Source: Rubrimonas sp036770645
GTDB taxonomy: Bacteria > Pseudomonadota > Alphaproteobacteria > Rhodobacterales > Rhodobacteraceae
Direction of reading: 5' to 3'
Assembly (NCBI GenBank): GCA_036770645.1
Contig: DAIPIU010000004.1
Coordinates: 1 to 64,000, forward strand
Length of the DNA: 64,000 nucleotides
Made by a program: the position numbers and the translations under genes. Positions 60,534-64,000 of this stretch are shown here, in pieces; positions within the stretch are counted from its first letter, which is position 1, and each line of letters opens with the position of its first letter. Under the pieces are notes generated by a model. That model made no database searches. It saw only the letters and a program-made list of their open reading frames with translations, and was not told where the DNA came from.

Positions 60534-62288
60534 TCAAGGGGCCAGCGCCACCGGGGCCGGGGGTGCCGTCCCGGCCGCATGGGTCCGCACCAGCAGATAG
60601 GCCCATTCGCCGCGGAACCCGGGATCCTCCGCCCGCAGGGTCTCGATGCGCGCCTCCAGCGCCCGGAGATAGGTCTCGGCGGGCTCGACGTCGGGCCGCA
60701 GCGGGTCGAACAGGGGCGCGCTCGCGGCCACCACCAGCACCACGGTCGCCCCGAAGGGCGGCGCGGCGCGCAGGCGGATCCCCGACCCGTCCTCGGCCCC
60801 GCGCCCGATGGTGAAGCGTTCGGCAGGCCTGCGCGGCCGCGGCGGGGCGAAACGGGTCGGCGACAGGTGAACCGCCCGCCCGCCGGCGTCGAACCCCGTG
60901 ACATGGATCCAGGCCGGATAGTCCGGCGCGGTCAGCGCCAGCGGGAATTCCGCGCCCTCCTCGGCGGTATAGCGCGCCGCGGCCGCGGCCGCGCCGACCG
61001 CGAGCGGGTCGTCGCGCTGTCCGTTCGACTGCGGCAGCGGCAGGCGCGCCGCCAGTTCCAGCGCCCCGCATTGGGGGGCCGGCAGCACCACGAGGTCGGG
61101 CCGCACCGGCAGCGAGCCGCCGGCGCGCAGCGCGACATCGGCCAGCAGGCGCTCCCCCGTCGCGCGGTCGGGGACATGGCCGCGCAGCAGGATCGCGCCC
61201 GCCTCCGGGTCGAACGCCGCCTCCAGACGGCTGCAGGGCGCGGCGGCGAGCAGCGCGGCGAGGCCGTCGCGCGCCGTCCGGTCCGCCGCGGGGGCCGTGA
61301 AGGACGCAGCGAGCGCGAGGCTCTGCGGATCGAGCGCGGCGTCGAGCGCGCCGCTCCAGCCGGTGGCGGCGGGGACGACGGCGGTCGCCGCCTGCGCTCC
61401 GCCCAGCGCCGCGACCGCCCCCGCCGGAACCGCGCCCGCGAGGCTTGCGCCCCGGGACCCGGCCGCCGTCGCGCGTGCGCCCGCTGGCGCGGCGGGCCGG
61501 GCCGCTTCGGCCGCCGCCGCCGCGGCGGTCGCGGGGACGGCGACCTCCGCCCCCGCGGTCGCGACCGCCCGGCTCGATGTCGCCGGCGCTGCGTCGGCAG
61601 GCCGCGCGGCGGGCGGCGAGGCTGCGGCCGTCCGCGCGACCGTCGCCGGGGCGGCGACGCGGGCCGGTGCGGCCGCCGCCCGCGCCATCACCTGCGCCGC
61701 GGGCGATGACGCAGGGGGCGCCGGCGCCGCCGCTCGCGCCGCCGGCACCGCCCGGGCGGCGATCCGCGCCGACGGGCTCGCCGCGACCTGCGCCGCAGGG
61801 GCGGCCGGCGGGGCGGCCGGCGGGGCCGCGCGCGCAACCGGCGGCGCCAGCGCGGCCAGCCGCGCCGATGGCGCGGCGGCCGGAGCGGTCGCATCGGCAA
61901 CGGCCGCCGCAGGCGGCGTCGGCGGCGGCGGGGCTGCCTGCGCCGGACGCTGCGCCGTCCCGCCCGCGACGGGCGCGACCGCGTCCGGCTGCGCGGCCTC
62001 CATGGCCGGCAGGGCAGGGCCGGCCGGCGCGCGCGCTTCGGCACGCGTCGTCGGGGGCGCCGCGCCGTCCGCGCGCGCGCGGGGTCCGGGCGCGGCCGCC
62101 GCACGCTCTCCCTCCGCCGGCGCAGCGGCCCCGCGCGCGGCGCGGGCGGCCTCGGCCGCGATGCTCAGGCGCGGCGGGGCCTCGGGCCGGTGCGGCACCG
62201 GCGGCGGCGCGGCGGCGATCAGGGCCAGAAGGCCGCCATGGGCCGCGAGCGACAGCCCCAGCGCCGCCGCCGTCCGCCCCGCCCTCAC
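60534..62288 (-). CDS. TonB-like, Ala/Pro-rich protein with DUF4384 module
   Basis: A 584-residue protein. It has a short basic start and one TM (residues ~8-26, ALGLSLAAHGGLLALIAA), as in TonB/TolA. A 300-residue Ala/Pro-rich stretch follows. Then comes a BON-like unit (PCSRLEAAFDPEAGAILLRG, then VLPAPQCGALELAARL) and a DUF4384-type domain (residues ~430-560, PAWIHVTGFDAGGRAVHLSP). The last two match the periplasmic module of PpkA in order and motifs. GTG start overlaps the exbD2 stop. It converges on the M15 gene with a 10-base gap. Substrate unknown. Confidence 0.75.
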   Translation of the reverse strand: MRAGRTAAALGLSLAAHGGLLALIAAAPPPVPHRPEAPPRLSIAAEAARAARGAAAPAEGERAAAAPGPRARADGAAPPTTRAEARAPAGPALPAMEAAQPDAVAPVAGGTAQRPAQAAPPPPTPPAAAVADATAPAAAPSARLAALAPPVARAAPPAAPPAAPAAQVAASPSARIAARAVPAARAAAPAPPASSPAAQVMARAAAAPARVAAPATVARTAAASPPAARPADAAPATSSRAVATAGAEVAVPATAAAAAAEAARPAAPAGARATAAGSRGASLAGAVPAGAVAALGGAQAATAVVPAATGWSGALDAALDPQSLALAASFTAPAADRTARDGLAALLAAAPCSRLEAAFDPEAGAILLRGHVPDRATGERLLADVALRAGGSLPVRPDLVVLPAPQCGALELAARLPLPQSNGQRDDPLAVGAAAAAARYTAEEGAEFPLALTAPDYPAWIHVTGFDAGGRAVHLSPTRFAPPRPRRPAERFTIGRGAEDGSGIRLRAAPPFGATVVLVVAASAPLFDPLRPDVEPAETYLRALEARIETLRAEDPGFRGEWAYLLVRTHAAGTAPPAPVALAP

Positions 62289-62704
62289 GGCGCCGCGGGG
62301 GTGGCGATCAGGACCACCTCCCCCGCCCCCGCCCCGGCCAGCGCGGCGGCCAGCGGCAGCACATGGCGCAGCGGCGCGGCGGCATCGGCATTGATCCGCA
62401 CGAAGGGCGCGGCCCCGGCCGCCGCAAGGGCCGCGACCGCCGCGACCGCCGCCCCGGCCTCGGCAGGCGCCCCGTCGAGCGCCAGCGCCCCGTCCGCCGC
62501 CACGCTGACCGTGACGCCGCCCTGCGCGAGCGGACCGCCGAGCGCCGAGACCGGCGGCGCCAGCGCGAAGGGCGCCGTGGCGTCCATGCGGCCCGCCAGC
62601 AGCGCGAACACCAGCAGGAGGAAGGCCACGTTGATGAGCTGGCCGCTGGCCTCGCGGGCGGGGGCCGCCGGCGCGGGCCGGCGCAGCCGCGGGCCGGCGC
62701 TCAT
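62285..62704 (-). CDS. ExbD/TolR-like protein, second copy
   Basis: A 139-residue protein with one TM (residues ~22-41, LINVAFLLLVFALLAGRM) and a periplasmic domain ending VRINADAAAPLRHVLPLAAAL. Unlike the first copy it lacks the Asp in the TM (LINVAFLLLVF for LVDVLLILVIF), so it probably cannot carry protons. In ExbBD systems a paired divergent ExbD can be structural. Overlaps both neighbours by four bases. Confidence 0.8.
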   Translation of the reverse strand: MSAGPRLRRPAPAAPAREASGQLINVAFLLLVFALLAGRMDATAPFALAPPVSALGGPLAQGGVTVSVAADGALALDGAPAEAGAAVAAVAALAAAGAAPFVRINADAAAPLRHVLPLAAALAGAGAGEVVLIATPAAP

Positions 62705-63132
62705 GGCGCCTCGGAGGGGCGCAGCACCCGCACGTCGCGCGCGCCGGCCGCCGCGGCCAGGGCCAGCGCGTCCGCCAGCGCCTGCGTCGTCGCGGCGGGC
62801 GAAGCCAGCACGGTCACCGCGGCGCGCGGCCGCTCGGCCAGCGCCGCGGCCAGCGCCGCGGGCTCGAGCGGCCGGCCGCGCAGCCAGGTCCGGCCATCCG
62901 GCGCCAGGCGCAGCAGGATCGCGCCCGCGGGCGCATCGCCCCCCGCTCCGGCCGCTGCCGTCCCGTCGAGCGGCGGGGCGTCGCGCGCAGCCGCGAGCGG
63001 CAGCGCGGTGAGGTGCAGGTAGGAGGCCGTGACAAGGAAGAAGATCACGAGGATCAGCAGCACATCCACCAGGGGGGTCAGCGACGCGCCCCCGCCGCGC
63101 CGCGCGAGGCGCGGCAGGCGCGGCGCGCTCAT
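62701..63132 (-). CDS. exbD: ExbD/TolR-like proton-channel protein
   Basis: A 143-residue protein with the ExbD core SLTPLVDVLLILVIFFLVTAS. The TM Asp needed for proton use is present. A periplasmic alpha/beta domain follows (VTVLASPAATTQALADALAL). It would work with ExbB to energise the TonB-like protein two genes downstream. ATGA overlaps on both sides. Confidence 0.9.
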   Translation of the reverse strand: MSAPRLPRLARRGGGASLTPLVDVLLILVIFFLVTASYLHLTALPLAAARDAPPLDGTAAAGAGGDAPAGAILLRLAPDGRTWLRGRPLEPAALAAALAERPRAAVTVLASPAATTQALADALALAAAAGARDVRVLRPSEAP

Positions 63133-63758
63133 GCGCCCGGCCCCTCGGCCTCGGCGGCCAGCAGGGCGGCGGTCGCATCCTCGATGTCATGGGCGACGGC
63201 GTCGACCTGCCCGGCCAGCAGCGTCGCCGCCGCCCCGGCGGGAATGGCCACGACCAGGCCCATGGCGGTGGTCAGCAGCGCCTGCCACACCCCGCCCGCC
63301 AGCACCGACGCGTTGGCGCCGCCCCCCGCCGCCTCCAGCGCCCGGAACGCCTCGATCATGCCCAGGACGGTGCCGAGCAGGCCCAGCAGCGGCCCCGTCG
63401 CCGCGCCGACGTCGAGCAGCCGCAGATGCCGCGCCAGCGCCTGCAACTCCGCCGCGCCCGCACGCTCCACGGCCGCCCGCGCGGCCTGCGCGCCGCGGCC
63501 TGCGGCCAGTGCCGCCATGGCAAGGCCCAGCACCCGGTCCGCCGGGGTCCGGCCGCCCGCCAGAAGGTCGCGCGCCGCAGCCTGCCGGCCCGCGCGCCAT
63601 TCCGTCAGCGCCGCCTCCCTGACCGCCGCGCCCCGCCGGGCCGGGATCAGCTGCGCCGCCTTCGCGGCCGCCAGCGCCAGCGTCGCGACCGACATCGCGG
63701 CGAGCAGCCCGACGACGGGCCCACCGTCGCGCAGCCAGCCGAGCGCGGTCCCGATCAC
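63129..63758 (-). CDS. exbB: ExbB/TolQ/MotA-type proton-channel protein
   Basis: A 209-residue membrane protein with three TM segments: one near residues 14-32 and two in the C-terminal third. The family motif is there: VGAATGPLLGLLGTVLGMIEAF and GGVWQALLTTAMGLVVAIPAG (each interrupted here). It forms the pentameric stator around ExbD. It overlaps exbD by ATGA and lies 8 bases after the partial gene upstream. Confidence 0.93.
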   Translation of the reverse strand: MIGTALGWLRDGGPVVGLLAAMSVATLALAAAKAAQLIPARRGAAVREAALTEWRAGRQAAARDLLAGGRTPADRVLGLAMAALAAGRGAQAARAAVERAGAAELQALARHLRLLDVGAATGPLLGLLGTVLGMIEAFRALEAAGGGANASVLAGGVWQALLTTAMGLVVAIPAGAAATLLAGQVDAVAHDIEDATAALLAAEAEGPGA

Positions 63759-63766
63759 CCCGGGCC

Positions 63767-64000
63767 TCAGCGCGTCAGCGGCGCCGCGGCGCGCGAGCCG
63801 AGGTCCATCAGCGCGAAGCAGTCGCGCGCCGCCCCGTCGGCCGCCTCGCAGCGCGGCATGTCGTGCAGCAGCGCCTCGCCCAGCGCCGCGCAGTCGAGCC
63901 CCTCGATCTCGAAGATCTTCAGCGTGGTGCGGCCCGCGGGCAGGGGGGCAGCATCCACGGTCAGCAGGCGGTCGATGACGCCGTCTCGGTCGAGCAGCGC
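63767..64000 (-). CDS. C-terminal end of an unrecognised protein (5' end off the window)
   Basis: The frame is open to the right edge; the last 77 codons are present, ending GSRAAAPLTR. It has Cys residues in EGLDCAALGEALLHDMPRC and AARDCFALMDLG. The internal MDAAPLP (63958) is not a convincing start because the frame continues upstream. It belongs to the same operon as exbB (8-base gap). No family recognised from this fragment. Confidence 0.6.
   Translation of the reverse strand, partial: ALLDRDGVIDRLLTVDAAPLPAGRTTLKIFEIEGLDCAALGEALLHDMPRCEAADGAARDCFALMDLGSRAAAPLTR

Overview
The window is very GC-rich, densely coded bacterial DNA. It carries nif/fix genes with sigma-54 (-24/-12) promoters, PAS histidine kinases, an RTX protein and a type VI secretion (T6SS) locus. 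Together these suggest an alphaproteobacterial diazotroph; genus and species cannot be read from the sequence. nifHDK, nifA, hypABCDE and the T6SS tube and sheath genes are not in the window.

Region 1 (1-10.2 kb, minus strand) is one long uptake-hydrogenase operon: hupS, hupL, two tandem Cys-rich paralogues, a hupW-type protease, a small unknown gene, a TPR protein, two tiny membrane proteins, a NifU-Rieske fusion, an NHL protein and hypF, which runs off the left edge. HupS and HupL look like the cyanobacterial/mycobacterial group 2a type: no Tat signal, and CSGN where most small subunits have CxxC. A sigma-54-type promoter precedes hupS.

Region 2 (10.5-25.1 kb, minus strand) holds two nitrogen-fixation operons. 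The first is iscA-nifU-nifS-nifV-cysE(nifP)-nifW-fixABCX. The second is nifE-nifN-nifX-DUF269-Rop-like-fdxB-nifQ. Each has a GG-N10-GC sigma-54 promoter. The first supplies Fe-S clusters, homocitrate and low-potential electrons. The second builds FeMo-cofactor and handles Mo. With the hydrogenase recycling nitrogenase H2, 25 kb is devoted to N2 fixation. A plus-strand lysozyme-inhibitor-like gene sits between the two operons, and a frameshifted enol-lactonase relic lies upstream of nifE.

Region 3 (26.3-35.8 kb) is a gas/redox-sensing neighbourhood: a truncated haemoglobin translationally coupled to a PAS-cyclase, a divergent PAS histidine kinase broken by an in-frame amber codon but followed by an intact response regulator, an RTX repeat protein, a single-domain globin, and a large intact paralogous hybrid kinase. 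A short relic-bearing, locally AT-richer gap follows (35.8-36.5 kb).

Region 4 (36.5-47.5 kb) is mostly housekeeping: ettA, a kinase fusion, an orphan membrane histidine kinase, a TVP38-flavoprotein pair, clpB (with a decayed copy of its 3' end next door) and a spermidine-synthase-like protein.

Region 5 (48-64 kb) is a T6SS regulatory and membrane-complex locus: ppkA, a PAAR-like gene on the opposite strand, tagH (FHA), tssK, tssL (with OmpA domain), tssM, tagF, pppA and an M15 peptidase. Converging on it is an ExbB-ExbD-ExbD-TonB-like operon. The periplasmic module of its TonB-like protein resembles that of PpkA, which suggests the two gene sets work together.
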